NCBI GenBank assembly: GCA_902795135.1
Contig: CADBJW010000011.1
Span: 1-64,000, forward strand
Direction: 5' to 3'
From: an uncultured Eubacteriales bacterium
Lineage (GTDB): Bacteria; Bacillota; Clostridia; Peptostreptococcales; Anaerovoracaceae
Length of the DNA: 64,000 nt
Below, in pieces: positions 36,366 to 44,487 of this stretch. The position numbers were made by a program, and so were the translations under genes. Under the pieces are notes generated by a model, which saw only the letters and a program-made list of their open reading frames with translations, did not search any database and was not told the DNA's origin. Positions within the stretch are counted from its first letter, which is position 1, and each line of letters starts with the position of its first letter.

Positions 36366-36482
36366 ATGATGGGGTGGATTTTAGTAATATGGTTATTATC
36401 TCATTGGTACATCACATTGCCACTAATGGTAATCATCCCGACGGCACTATATTGCTTGGATGAGTGGCTGAAAAGATTTTAG
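36366..36482 (+). CDS. Candidate 38-residue hydrophobic membrane peptide
   Basis: The frame starts with ATG ATG at 36366, with AAAGAGGG six to nine bases upstream, and ends at TAG 36480-36482. The product begins MMGWILVIWLLSHW and ends CLDEWLKRF: one long hydrophobic stretch of about 28 residues with a charged tail. It is too short for routine gene calling. A 6-bp perfect hairpin precedes the ribosome site and a GC-rich inverted repeat follows. This resembles type I toxin peptides or small membrane regulators, but nothing identifies it. Confidence 0.4.
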   Translation: MMGWILVIWLLSHWYITLPLMVIIPTALYCLDEWLKRF

Positions 36483-36829
36483 GGTGGGGTGCGTTCACTT
36501 CAAGGGAGAAAACGAATAATTGTCCAAAAACCCCACCAAGCAGATTTTTTTTCGCGCTTTCAGCTGACACGGAGGGGTCTCGGATCGATCTAGGCACAAT
36601 GGCAACCCCGCCAAAAGCTATGCACGACACAAATTAGAGGGGTTTTATATGGGAAAATGGGCATAACGTGCAGAATCGTAAAGACGAAAAAGGACTCTGT
36701 TGGCAGCTAACAAGAAAGGACACCCCACTGCAACCGTGCAACTGTTGAAAAAAGACGACGTCGGAGGGGCTTTTGAGGCATTATTCGATTCAGCTGTTGA
36801 ATGACCTTCCGAAAACAACACCGGATAAT

Positions 36830-36860
36830 ACAAAAATGGCAGAGCCGAAAAGGCCCTGCC
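36830..36860 (-). terminator. Terminator of the secreted-paralogue gene at 37 kb
   Basis: Read on the minus strand, GGCAGGGCC pairs with GGCTCTGCC (one mismatch) over a 5-base loop and is followed by ATTTTTG. Confidence 0.7.
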
Positions 36861-36888
36861 TTAAAATCTATTTTTACAGTCTCAGTTC

Positions 36889-37512
36889 TTATTCGTCCTC
36901 CCAATCGTTTTCTAGATAAACTCGTCCCAGATAGAACTTCCCTTTAGGGGTGATCAAGAAGTCCTGAACATAATTCCCTTTGATCCTTGAATACACTTTG
37001 TAACCAGATTTGTTGCTCCTTTTTGTCTTGAGTACATAATCCTTTGAGGTTTTTTTCTTTGATTTGCCGTTAAGCTTCATAACGCGATTGTACGACTTTA
37101 GATGCTCTTCCCCATCTGTACAGTATATTTTATTCCCCTTAATGGCATAATCATATGTAAAGGCCAAAAATTTCTTGCTTTTACCCGAAGTTTTGACACG
37201 GTATAATAGATTGTCCACACCTGTTATCCGCAAGAAATAGATGTACTTGCCCTTTTTCTTCATTGCTCCAATTTGACTTCCATCAAACCAGGTTCTGCCT
37301 GTGCTGTACAACACTTTGACTTTTTTTACTTTGCCTTTTTTGAGCGTTACTTTGTACAGTCCGCGAGCACCTGCGCAGTAAGCGGTTTTGCCAGACACGT
37401 AAACCTGATCATATCCTGTCATTTTTACCTTCGATCCTGCAAAGGCCGATGTCGGCATGAATGATACGGCTATCGCCAACGCCATGATGCATGCCATTAT
37501 TTTCTTTCTCAC
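36889..37512 (-). CDS. Secreted beta-propeller-like protein, paralogue family member 1
   Basis: This 207-residue protein starts at GTG 37512 behind AAGGAGG. The signal peptide (1 to about 25, IACIMALAIAVSFMPTSAFA type) is nearly identical to those of the proteins at 59374 and 60085. The mature part is Lys-rich and made of short Tyr/Gly strands (YDQVYVSGKTAYCAGARGLY, KGKYIYFLR, YAIKGNKIYC) like the repeats of DUF5050-type propeller proteins. The closest relative in the window is 60085, with the same length and the same C-terminal RVYLENDWEDE pattern. The function is unknown; secretion and a basic surface suggest contact with anionic wall polymers. Confidence 0.7.
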   Translation of the reverse strand: MRKKIMACIMALAIAVSFMPTSAFAGSKVKMTGYDQVYVSGKTAYCAGARGLYKVTLKKGKVKKVKVLYSTGRTWFDGSQIGAMKKKGKYIYFLRITGVDNLLYRVKTSGKSKKFLAFTYDYAIKGNKIYCTDGEEHLKSYNRVMKLNGKSKKKTSKDYVLKTKRSNKSGYKVYSRIKGNYVQDFLITPKGKFYLGRVYLENDWEDE

Positions 37513-37545
37513 TTGATTTACCTCCTTACCGTTCTAGTTTTTTTG

Positions 37546-37554
37546 ATTATATCA
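37546..37554 (-). promoter_or_regulatory. Extended -10 promoter of the secreted-paralogue gene
   Basis: On the minus strand TGATATAAT, an extended -10 box, stands about 35 bases before the GTG start. No strong -35 was found. Confidence 0.4.
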
Positions 37555-37647
37555 AGGAATTGACAAGAAAAATGCGAGATGTAACAACCAACCGATAATA
37601 TGTATCAAATAAATAGTAAATACTCCAAGGATGCTTTTTTACAGGCA

Positions 37648-38556
37648 CTAGATTTCAACCGTAATCACATCCGACAATTCAATGAGTCCGTTCAGTTCCA
37701 CTCCGGTGACCTGACCGGATTCTTTGGTTATTTCCGTAAATAGCGTGCCGGCCGGCTGCTGGAAGGCCATCTTGTGGACCCCGTCAGGCATTGACAGGGA
37801 TGCAGCAAAGGACGTGGCCGTCGTTCCCGATGCACAGCTTCCTTCAAAGTAGGTAGTCGCAACTTCGTGTACGTAAACCACCGGCGTCAGAATCTCGGAT
37901 TTTGTGTTATAAAACATCACGCCAAAAGCAGGGAAGTTGGTCAGCGCATCGCCGGTGTCGCTGTCCGGGTAAAACTTCTCCTTGATCTCTTCGAAAATTT
38001 CAGGGCTGGCGTCAACGTCTTTGAGCACCAGATGGAAAATGCCGTCCATGTCGACCAAAATCCCATCTGCCATATCCGGATAGCGGTCCGCGATACCGAG
38101 CTGCTGGGCGCTGTACGTTGCAGCCAGCTTCGGGAGGGGCATCTGAATTTTCGAGTCTTTGCTCGGGACATCGATGGTTGCAGTCAGCGGTTCGTCGCAA
38201 CCACTGACGCTGATTCGGATCGTCTCGGGAACTGGATCCATCGTAACTGCTTTATAAAATGCAAAAGCTCTGGAGGCGTTGCCGCAGAACTCGAGGCCGG
38301 ACATATTCATGGCCGGAAGTCCTTGTGGCGTGTCCGGGAGCACGAACCCCAGTTGTTCTCCTTTGATTTCGTTTGCGTAAATATCTTCCATAAAGGCACC
38401 TTCTGCAAAGGCACCGCCGAAGCCTGTTTTGAAGTCAATGTCCAGCAGTTTGCCTGTGACCTCCTGATAGCGGTCCAAAGGCACTGGCGTTAAAACAAAT
38501 ATAGTCGTATTTCCAGCAGGATTCGCAATGATAACATCCATTTTTTCTGACATCAT
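37648..38556 (-). CDS. DapF-fold epimerase/racemase-like protein
   Basis: This 302-residue protein resembles diaminopimelate epimerase and its histidine/amino-acid racemase relatives. The first catalytic-type cysteine is C91 in GLEFCGNASRA (DapF has MCGNGxRC) and the second is C241 in EGSCASGTTAT (DapF has ACGTGA). Two Cys residues as acid and base are the hallmark of PLP-independent amino acid epimerases. Divergence around both motifs argues against housekeeping DapF. AAAGGAGA precedes two adjacent ATG codons (38556, 38553), either of which could be used. The gene is divergent from lexA. Confidence 0.75.
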   Translation of the reverse strand: MMSEKMDVIIANPAGNTTIFVLTPVPLDRYQEVTGKLLDIDFKTGFGGAFAEGAFMEDIYANEIKGEQLGFVLPDTPQGLPAMNMSGLEFCGNASRAFAFYKAVTMDPVPETIRISVSGCDEPLTATIDVPSKDSKIQMPLPKLAATYSAQQLGIADRYPDMADGILVDMDGIFHLVLKDVDASPEIFEEIKEKFYPDSDTGDALTNFPAFGVMFYNTKSEILTPVVYVHEVATTYFEGSCASGTTATSFAASLSMPDGVHKMAFQQPAGTLFTEITKESGQVTGVELNGLIELSDVITVEI

Positions 38557-38640
38557 GCATTCTCCTTTACTATGCCATTTATTACGTCACCCTAATCATA
38601 CCACTTTCCAGAGAATGTATGAATCGGAAAATTTGTTCGC

Positions 38641-38678
38641 AAACAAATGTTTACTTTTTGGAGACGGTGTGATAATAT
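38641..38678 (+). promoter_or_regulatory. lexA promoter with candidate SOS box
   Basis: AAACAAATGTTT (38641-38652) fits the Gram-positive GAAC-N4-GTTC operator with both outer bases changed. It overlaps a -35 TTTACT (38650-38655). The -10 TAATAT (38673-38678), with TG one base before, follows a 17-base spacer. Autorepression of lexA by this arrangement is expected. A second partial dyad, TTTGTTCGCAAACAAA, overlaps upstream. Confidence 0.5.
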
Positions 38679-38751
38679 GTTCGTAGTAGAAGAGTCAATC
38701 GGTCTTATATATTTGAACGGTTCAAATTGTGATAAATGAAGGGATCCTATT

Positions 38752-39414
38752 ATGAAAGAACGTGAAAAGAAAATTCTCGAATTTATGAAAACAGAAATTC
38801 GGGAGAAGGGCTATCCGCCGACGGTCAGAGAGATTTGTGCCGCAATTGGAATCAAGTCCACATCGACGGCACATAAGGACATCGCCAGTCTTGAAAAACA
38901 GGGATACCTTAAGAAGGACCCGGCCAGACCAAGGGCATATCTGATCGTAGATGATGATTTTGATCAGATGGAAGCAGTACATTCTGCGTCAGGCATGGGG
39001 CAGGGGAGACTGGATGGTGCAGAACATACACCGGTCATCGAAGTTCCTCTCGTCGGGCGCATTGCGGCTGGAACACCGATTTTAGCAGAGCAGAACATTG
39101 AAGACAGTTTTCCGGTTCCGGCAAGATTCGTCGGCAATCAAACGACGTTCATGCTTACCGTACGTGGGGAGAGCATGATTGAAGCGGGAATCATGGATGG
39201 TGATTATATCTTAGTCGAGCAATGCAACACCGCCAGAAACGGTGATATTGTCGTAGCCATGGTCGATGGCTTCGAAAGCGAAGCAACAGTTAAAACATTT
39301 TACAAAGAGGCAGATCACATTCGACTGCAGCCAGAGAATTCAACCATGAGCCCGATCATTGTCAATGACGTTAAGATTTTAGGCAAGGTGAAAGGCGTAT
39401 TTCGGTACTTCTAG
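38752..39414 (+). CDS. lexA: LexA repressor of the SOS response
   Basis: This 220-residue protein has an N-terminal winged helix (1-65, TVREICAAIGIKSTSTAH) and a C-terminal S24 self-cleaving domain. The cleavage pair is A106-G107 in GRIAAGTP, the nucleophile is S141 in RGESM and the general base is K181 in ATVKTF. Both the order and the spacing match LexA. It represses DNA-damage genes and is self-cleaved when RecA is activated. The gene stands alone between a divergent epimerase gene and a convergent membrane protein gene, with its own promoter and candidate operator. Confidence 0.95.
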   Translation: MKEREKKILEFMKTEIREKGYPPTVREICAAIGIKSTSTAHKDIASLEKQGYLKKDPARPRAYLIVDDDFDQMEAVHSASGMGQGRLDGAEHTPVIEVPLVGRIAAGTPILAEQNIEDSFPVPARFVGNQTTFMLTVRGESMIEAGIMDGDYILVEQCNTARNGDIVVAMVDGFESEATVKTFYKEADHIRLQPENSTMSPIIVNDVKILGKVKGVFRYF

Positions 39415-39441
39415 GTTGGCCGCAGGAGCAGAACCAATCGT

Positions 39442-39488
39442 AATTTATCGAAACTGAAACAAAGAAATTTATCGAAGCAGAAACAAAA
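39442..39488 (+). repeat. Two tandem ~22-base repeats
   Basis: AATTTATCGAAACTGAAACAAA (39442-39463) and AATTTATCGAAGCAGAAACAAA (39466-39487) differ at two positions and lie 24 bases apart, between lexA and its terminator. The role is unknown. Confidence 0.6.
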
Positions 39489-39521
39489 GAAGTCGTTCCT
39501 GTCAAATGAACGACTTCTTTT
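39485..39521. terminator. Bidirectional terminator between lexA and the convergent gene
   Basis: AAAAGAAGTCGTTC pairs perfectly with GAACGACTTCTTTT over a 9-base loop. The A and T flanks let it act on both strands. Confidence 0.8.
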
Positions 39522-39539
39522 ATCTTATTATCTTATTTT

Positions 39540-41150
39540 CTATGGAACCGGAATTCGCTCTTTGGTCCGGTAGAGATGGTCTTTGTTGGTGCCTTTGGTG
39601 TTCATCAGGATGACCAAATATCCATCATCGACAACGCAGCTTTCGATTTCGCCGAAGGATACGTCATAACTTCCCAGGTAGGCTCCATCGGACGCCCGGT
39701 ACAAGTCTACGAAACTCTTGTTGCCTTTGATCCAAGTGGAAACCATGACAACGCCGTTGTAGCCGCTGATATCCTGTGCGTGGTTGTAACGAGCTGTTTT
39801 CTTGATGTATTTTTCAACGTTAAAATCGCTGTCACAAACGTAGAGATCCCGGCCTTTGGACAGGTAGTATTTGTTGTTGCTGATGTCATAGGCAATCCCT
39901 GATGTAATCTTAGGGAGTTCAAAGCCGCCTACATACTTTCTCGTTGTTCCATCAAATACTTCGCAGTCTGCAGATTTGATTTTGCTGTGGGTCCTTACGA
40001 CATAAAACTTATTGGTATTTGGGTTGTATGTACTGCCATTGCCGTGGCCCATTCCTGTATTCGGGACATCGGAAACGCAGACACCATCGCTTTTGCGGTA
40101 GGAAATCAGGCTGCCGACGGTACCGGTGTCGTTGGAATAAATGACGACGTAACAATCATCGGTCATGCTGAGGGATTGCGGAACCGTTGCGCCCTTGGTA
40201 CCGTATATTTCCGCTACCAAATCCAAATCTCCACGTCGGAAGGACCGGATGGTCTTGCCAGAAGAATAAGACTGTGCGGATTCCGCGATGCCTTTGATTT
40301 CAACCGGATCGGACATCGGACCCTCGATGGTTCTGCCTTTGAACAGCGCAAACGGTTTGATGGCGTAATCGCCATTGTCCCGGTTTATCTCAAAGGAGAG
40401 GTCATCTTCTTCATTTTTGATCTCATCCAAAAGCTCATACTTGCCGGTCGCGACATTCTTCTTGAAAATCTGATATTTATTGGCAAAGTCTACCGACGCC
40501 CAAACGATGTCGGCACGGCTGGAGTTCTTGTTTACGACAGATGGTTTCAACGGTTTATCCAGTTCTTCCGGACAAATATTGAGTGTGACCAGATCGTTGG
40601 TCTCGTCATAGACGCCGTTTCCCGTAGCAGAAATATATATGGCGGAGTGGCCGCTGCCTTTGATGGTTACCTTGCCCTTTTGACTTACGTAGGCGATTTT
40701 CTTATTGGCCGCAGAGAAGGAGATATCCCCGTGAGCCTTTGCCTTGATGGTAACTTTGTCACCGATAAAACCATCGTAATTCATGATGTTTAAGTCGATG
40801 GTCTGCGGGAGTTTGGCAATTCTGATTTCAGAATTGAATTTCTTATTTTTCCCGTTTTTATCTTTGGCATTGACGGTAATACGGTAGACCCGATCCAGAG
40901 CAACGTTACGGAAGGTATAATGATTCTCCTTGACAGGAACCATAACCAGACCTTGCGGGCCTTTGATCGTAACGTAATAGCTGTCGCAATCGACCTTATC
41001 CCAGGAGGCTTTGATGTTGAACCCTTCCTGTTCCAGCGTCAGGCCGGAATCGGTTTCCGCAGTATCGGTAGTCTCTACATCGGTGGTATCCAATGTGAAG
41101 CTTGGGCCTTTGACGAGTAGCAGAAATCCTGCCATTGTCAGACAGACCAT
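39540..41150 (-). CDS. Membrane-anchored protein with Ig/Fn3-like and propeller-like domains
   Basis: This is at least 536 residues. One N-terminal membrane anchor is followed by a Fn3-like domain (about 40-105), a BIG2-like domain (about 110-190, KAKAHGDISFSAANKKIAYV), a second Fn3-like domain (about 195-285), and a C-terminal ~240-residue region of propeller-like strands. The start is a problem: ATG 41150 cuts the membrane helix. The same frame remains open upstream to a TAG near 41265 and encodes a basic stretch (KKQGKRKNKS) plus LIILILILL, a normal anchor. No ATG, GTG or TTG is present there, so a rare start codon or a frameshift is possible. It lies downstream of the aminotransferase gene on the same strand. 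Confidence 0.65.
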   Translation of the reverse strand: MVCLTMAGFLLLVKGPSFTLDTTDVETTDTAETDSGLTLEQEGFNIKASWDKVDCDSYYVTIKGPQGLVMVPVKENHYTFRNVALDRVYRITVNAKDKNGKNKKFNSEIRIAKLPQTIDLNIMNYDGFIGDKVTIKAKAHGDISFSAANKKIAYVSQKGKVTIKGSGHSAIYISATGNGVYDETNDLVTLNICPEELDKPLKPSVVNKNSSRADIVWASVDFANKYQIFKKNVATGKYELLDEIKNEEDDLSFEINRDNGDYAIKPFALFKGRTIEGPMSDPVEIKGIAESAQSYSSGKTIRSFRRGDLDLVAEIYGTKGATVPQSLSMTDDCYVVIYSNDTGTVGSLISYRKSDGVCVSDVPNTGMGHGNGSTYNPNTNKFYVVRTHSKIKSADCEVFDGTTRKYVGGFELPKITSGIAYDISNNKYYLSKGRDLYVCDSDFNVEKYIKKTARYNHAQDISGYNGVVMVSTWIKGNKSFVDLYRASDGAYLGSYDVSFGEIESCVVDDGYLVILMNTKGTNKDHLYRTKERIPVP

Positions 41151-41270
41151 AAGCAGAATCAGAATCAGTATAATCAGTGATTTATTTTTTCTTTTTCCTT
41201 GTTTTTTCGGCTCACGAATGAACCGGTCTTTTATAAGATTACTTGTCGAATCTTTTGACCATTTGGTCTA

Positions 41271-42596
41271 TTAGATCATTGCATCAACTGCATCCAGAAC
41301 TTTGTCAACCTTGGCCATTTCTTCCTTCAACTGCTCTTCAGTGATGATGAGTGGAGGAGTTACTACGAACATATTTTCATGTGAATATGTCCAGAAGCCG
41401 TCAGCCTTGAGCATGCCGATGATCTTAGGCATGATGCCTTCAGGGTCCTTACCAAATGGAACCAGTGGTTCTCTAGTTTCCTTATCCTTAACCAGTTCGA
41501 TTGCTGAGAACAGACCGATGTGTCTAACCTGTCCTACGCAAGGGTGCTTTTCAACATAGCTGTCAAGAGTGTCAGCCAGCAGTTTGCTTGTAGCCTTCAT
41601 CTTGTTTTCGATGTCGAGATCCTTGTATTCCTTGATTGTAGCTACTGCAGCAGCACAACCCATTGGATGAGCTGAGTAAGTCAGTCCGCAACCCATTACG
41701 CTTTCGTCGAAGTGCTTAGCAATCTTAGGGGATACTACAACACCGCCGAGAGGAACATAACCGCAAGTTACGCCCTTAGCGAATGTGATCATGTCTGGCT
41801 GATATTCGAAGTTCATGTAAGCGAACGCTTTACCAGTTCTGAACCATCCAGCCATAACTTCGTCAGCTACCATGAGGATTTCATACTTGTCGCAGAGAGC
41901 TCTTACGCCCTGATACCACTTCTTAGGAGCGATCAGAACGCCGTTTGAACCTACTACGGATTCGAGCCAGATTGCTGCGATCTGTTCAGGTCCTTCATAC
42001 AGGATCTGGTTTTCCAGCAGTTCGAGGTAGAAATCAGCTACGTCGTCTTCGTTTTCGAACTTGCAAGCCTTAGGAGCTCTGTAAGCATAAGGTCCATCAT
42101 ACTTAACGAATCCAGGGCCACCTGGTTCGTTGAAGAAGTGTCTAGGTTCACCAGTCAGCATACCAGCGCCTGCGGATGAACCGTGGTAGCATCTGTACTG
42201 TGAGAAGATCTTCCACTTGCCAGTGTACTGACGAGCGATCTTAATAGCGTTTTCGTTAGCTTCTGCACCAGCATTTGTGAAGAATACTTTTGATCCTTCT
42301 GGGAATCCCGAGATTTTAACAACTGCTTCAGCAGCGTTTGCTCTGCAGTCCATAGCGAATGCAGGTCCCATGAACGGAATCTTCTGAGCCTGTTCTACGA
42401 TAGCGTCAACGATAGCCTTGTTTCCATGTCCCAGGTTTGAGTTAACCAGCTGTGAAGACATGTCTGCATACTTTTTGCCATCTTCGTCCCAGAAGTAAAT
42501 GCCTTCAGCCTTGGTAACAACGATAGGGTCCAGTTTGCCCTGTGCTGACCATGAGTGAAGATTATACTTTAAATCTTTATCTTTAATTGCTGACAT
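41271..42596 (-). CDS. Class III aminotransferase (taurine/omega-amino acid:pyruvate type)
   Basis: This 441-residue PLP enzyme has FFTNAGAEANENAIKIAR (PLP phosphate loop), D245-E246 in VADEVMAGWFRTG, and the PLP lysine K274 in TFAKGVTCGY. The sequence style resembles taurine:pyruvate and beta-alanine:pyruvate aminotransferases, which turn omega-amines into aldehydes. The acylating aldehyde dehydrogenase gene lies 33 bases upstream, so the aldehyde product is probably passed on as an acyl-CoA. Codon choice is strongly biased (AGA for Arg, GCT/GCA for Ala), unlike neighbouring genes and consistent with high expression. AAAGGAG precedes the ATG. The amine cannot be fixed from sequence alone. 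Confidence 0.8.
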   Translation of the reverse strand: MSAIKDKDLKYNLHSWSAQGKLDPIVVTKAEGIYFWDEDGKKYADMSSQLVNSNLGHGNKAIVDAIVEQAQKIPFMGPAFAMDCRANAAEAVVKISGFPEGSKVFFTNAGAEANENAIKIARQYTGKWKIFSQYRCYHGSSAGAGMLTGEPRHFFNEPGGPGFVKYDGPYAYRAPKACKFENEDDVADFYLELLENQILYEGPEQIAAIWLESVVGSNGVLIAPKKWYQGVRALCDKYEILMVADEVMAGWFRTGKAFAYMNFEYQPDMITFAKGVTCGYVPLGGVVVSPKIAKHFDESVMGCGLTYSAHPMGCAAAVATIKEYKDLDIENKMKATSKLLADTLDSYVEKHPCVGQVRHIGLFSAIELVKDKETREPLVPFGKDPEGIMPKIIGMLKADGFWTYSHENMFVVTPPLIITEEQLKEEMAKVDKVLDAVDAMI

Positions 42597-42629
42597 TTTA
42601 TATTCTCCTTTACTACTTACTTAAACCAA

Positions 42630-44084
42630 TTATGCGTCAACCTTTGCGATTACATCTGCATCGATGAAGTCTTCAACCTTTTCTGGCTTCCAGTTAGGAA
42701 TAGCTTCGGATACATAAGTGTAGTTGAGCAGATCTTTGTAAGTTGCGTTGTGGGATACACTGTTGCCGCCCCAAGTTGCACAACCCAGAGTCATGGATAC
42801 AGGGAATCCAGTGTTCCAACCACCTGAGTTAGTCAGGCACTGTGGCTGGTTAACAGCAATCTTAGTTACAGGGAGTACTTCTGCGATCTTCTTAACATCT
42901 TCAGGATCGTTAGTGTGGATACCAGCACTGTGGCCCTTGCCCTGATAGTTCAGGATGTCCTGAATGAGATCGATTGCTTCGTCCAGATCCTTAACTTTCT
43001 GTACGCCGGATACAGGTGACAGTTTTTCGCCTGCGAATGGGTGATCCAGTCCAGCGCCTTCTTCCATAGCCATCAGAACTGTAGTTCCAGCAGGAACCTT
43101 GATGCCAGCCAGATCAGCGATCTTTTCAGCGTTCTGTGCTACGATAGCTCTGTTCAGTACGTGATCGTTAGGAGTGTTCGGCCACATGCAAACCTTCAGC
43201 TTTTCGCCTTCTTCAGCGGTGCACATGTAAGCTCCGTGAGCTTCCATTTCCTTAACGAATTCGTCGAAGCAGTCTTCGAATACGATGATGTTGTTTTCTG
43301 TGGAGCATGAAGTAGCGTTATCATACTTCTTGGATGTTACGATCATGTCAGCAACTTCAGCCATAGGAGTCTTGCCTGTTACGATGGAGCAGCAGTTACC
43401 AACGCCTACGCCGATTGCTGGAGTACCGGATGAGTAAGCAGTTTCTACCAGTGCTTCGCCGCCTGTTGCCAGGATGAAGTCACACTGCTTCATCAGTTCC
43501 TGTGAAGTTTCCAGGTTTACGTGTTCAGGATCGCAAGTCTGTACCAGATCTTCTGGATATCCAAGCTTCTTCAGAGTAGCTCTGATTTCGTTAACGATTT
43601 CAACGTTCAGCTTCTTGCACTTAGGGTGTGGTGCGAGGATGATAGCGTTTCTAGTCTTAAGAGCCATGTTTGACTTAACGATTGGAGTAGCTTCGCCGTT
43701 TGTTACAGGCATGATTCCTGCTATAACGCCCATTGGCTTAGCATAAGCAGTGATTCCAGGGCCACCGGATGGAGCATCGTCAACTTTGCCAACTGACTTC
43801 TTGTCCTTCATCTTAATGTAGGAACCCCAAACCTTACCATAGATCTTGCCAACCTTATCTTCAGCAATACCCATGCCGGATTCCTCTACGAGCATTTCTG
43901 CATACTTCTTAGCCTTTTCTGGCTTTGTGAGGTTGTAAGTTACAGCAGCAGTAATCAGGTCAACGTCTTCCTGAGTGAACTTTTCAGCAACTGCCTGAGC
44001 AACCTTTGCCTTTTCTACTAATCCTGCAACGTACTTTTCTGCTTCAACTCTGCGAGCAGCTCTTTCTTCTGGTGTTGATGCCAT
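42630..44084 (-). CDS. CoA-acylating aldehyde dehydrogenase (SauS/EutE-like)
   Basis: This 484-residue aldehyde dehydrogenase-fold protein has the catalytic cysteine C260 in DNATSCSTENN, the context of CoA-acylating acetaldehyde-type enzymes (AdhE N-domain, EutE, SauS). The C-terminal GGWNTGFPVSMTLGC segment recalls sulfoacetaldehyde dehydrogenase. It would oxidise the aldehyde made by the neighbouring aminotransferase to acyl-CoA with NAD(P)+. It is the first gene after a -24/-12 promoter on the minus strand, so expression should depend on sigma-54 and the activator encoded upstream. AGGAGG precedes the ATG. Codon bias is strong, as in the aminotransferase gene. Confidence 0.8.
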   Translation of the reverse strand: MASTPEERAARRVEAEKYVAGLVEKAKVAQAVAEKFTQEDVDLITAAVTYNLTKPEKAKKYAEMLVEESGMGIAEDKVGKIYGKVWGSYIKMKDKKSVGKVDDAPSGGPGITAYAKPMGVIAGIMPVTNGEATPIVKSNMALKTRNAIILAPHPKCKKLNVEIVNEIRATLKKLGYPEDLVQTCDPEHVNLETSQELMKQCDFILATGGEALVETAYSSGTPAIGVGVGNCCSIVTGKTPMAEVADMIVTSKKYDNATSCSTENNIIVFEDCFDEFVKEMEAHGAYMCTAEEGEKLKVCMWPNTPNDHVLNRAIVAQNAEKIADLAGIKVPAGTTVLMAMEEGAGLDHPFAGEKLSPVSGVQKVKDLDEAIDLIQDILNYQGKGHSAGIHTNDPEDVKKIAEVLPVTKIAVNQPQCLTNSGGWNTGFPVSMTLGCATWGGNSVSHNATYKDLLNYTYVSEAIPNWKPEKVEDFIDADVIAKVDA

Positions 44085-44178
44085 TTTAAAATATCCTCCT
44101 TTAAAGAAATAACTTTAATTAAATGACTTTAATTAGTGACAACTTATAGTACAACTTTTCGGTTGCGCCCATATATTA

Positions 44179-44194
44179 TGCAACCTTTGTGCCA
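44179..44194 (-). promoter_or_regulatory. Sigma-54 (-24/-12) promoter
   Basis: On the minus strand the sequence reads TGGCACAAAGGTTGCA, matching the TGGCAC-N5-TTGCA consensus exactly. It stands about 90 bases upstream of the aldehyde dehydrogenase ATG. Confidence 0.85.
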
Positions 44195-44327
44195 AGTTGA
44201 TGAAGGAAACGTGTCGTTATTGTAAAACCGGTTTCAAAATCCCAAAAGCATTGAAAATTCAAGGGATACTGCCAAAACAGATTTGTTGCAAAAAAGAATC
44301 GACCAAAACAGGCAAAAATAAAAAAGC

Positions 44328-44442
44328 GATACAAAAATGAATCGCTTTTTGACAAACCATTAACGACGGCTAAAAAACCGTTGAAATCAACACCCAAAAG
44401 CCGATTGATACAAAAATGAATCGCTGATTCAATAATGTATCA
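44328..44442 (-). promoter_or_regulatory. Candidate enhancer sites for the sigma-54 activator
   Basis: A dyad spans 44405-44442: TTGATACA-n4-TGAATC-gct-GATTCA-n4-TGTATCAA. A second site, 44321-44350, repeats GATACAAAAATGAATCGCT and is flanked by AAAAAGCGAT/ATCGCTTTTT. Both lie 135-260 bases upstream of the -12 element, the usual range for activator binding. The 44321-44350 hairpin could also act as a terminator. Confidence 0.6.
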
Positions 44443-44487
44443 ACCATACTATAACGCAATGAAGTGAATGGGTTCAGGGCTTGCGGG

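Larger units (their letters stand above)
36177..36888. other. 712-base intergenic region with one candidate small gene
   Basis: Between two minus-strand genes. It holds a hairpin (CGCGCA 36329-36334 with TGCGCG 36343-36348) before a possible 38-codon gene. It also has a GGTGGGG/CCCCACC inverted repeat near 36484-36537 with T8 a few bases after, a short open frame ending at the TGA near 36803 with no clear start, and the terminator of the 37 kb secreted gene. I see no other gene. Confidence 0.5.
44085..44487. promoter_or_regulatory. 403-base regulatory region upstream of the aminotransferase operon
   Basis: No gene is seen here. It carries the sigma-54 promoter near 44179-44194 and AT-rich spacer. 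It also carries two copies of GATACAAAAATGAATCGCT (44328-44346 and 44407-44425), the second forming half of a large dyad. This is the arrangement expected for an enhancer-dependent promoter. Confidence 0.7.

Noticed and set aside
41271..44084. Firm naming as taurine:pyruvate aminotransferase and sulfoacetaldehyde dehydrogenase
   Set aside because: The resemblance is by motif and memory only, and no sulfonate transporter, sulfo-lyase or phosphate acetyltransferase is nearby. I kept the broader family calls.
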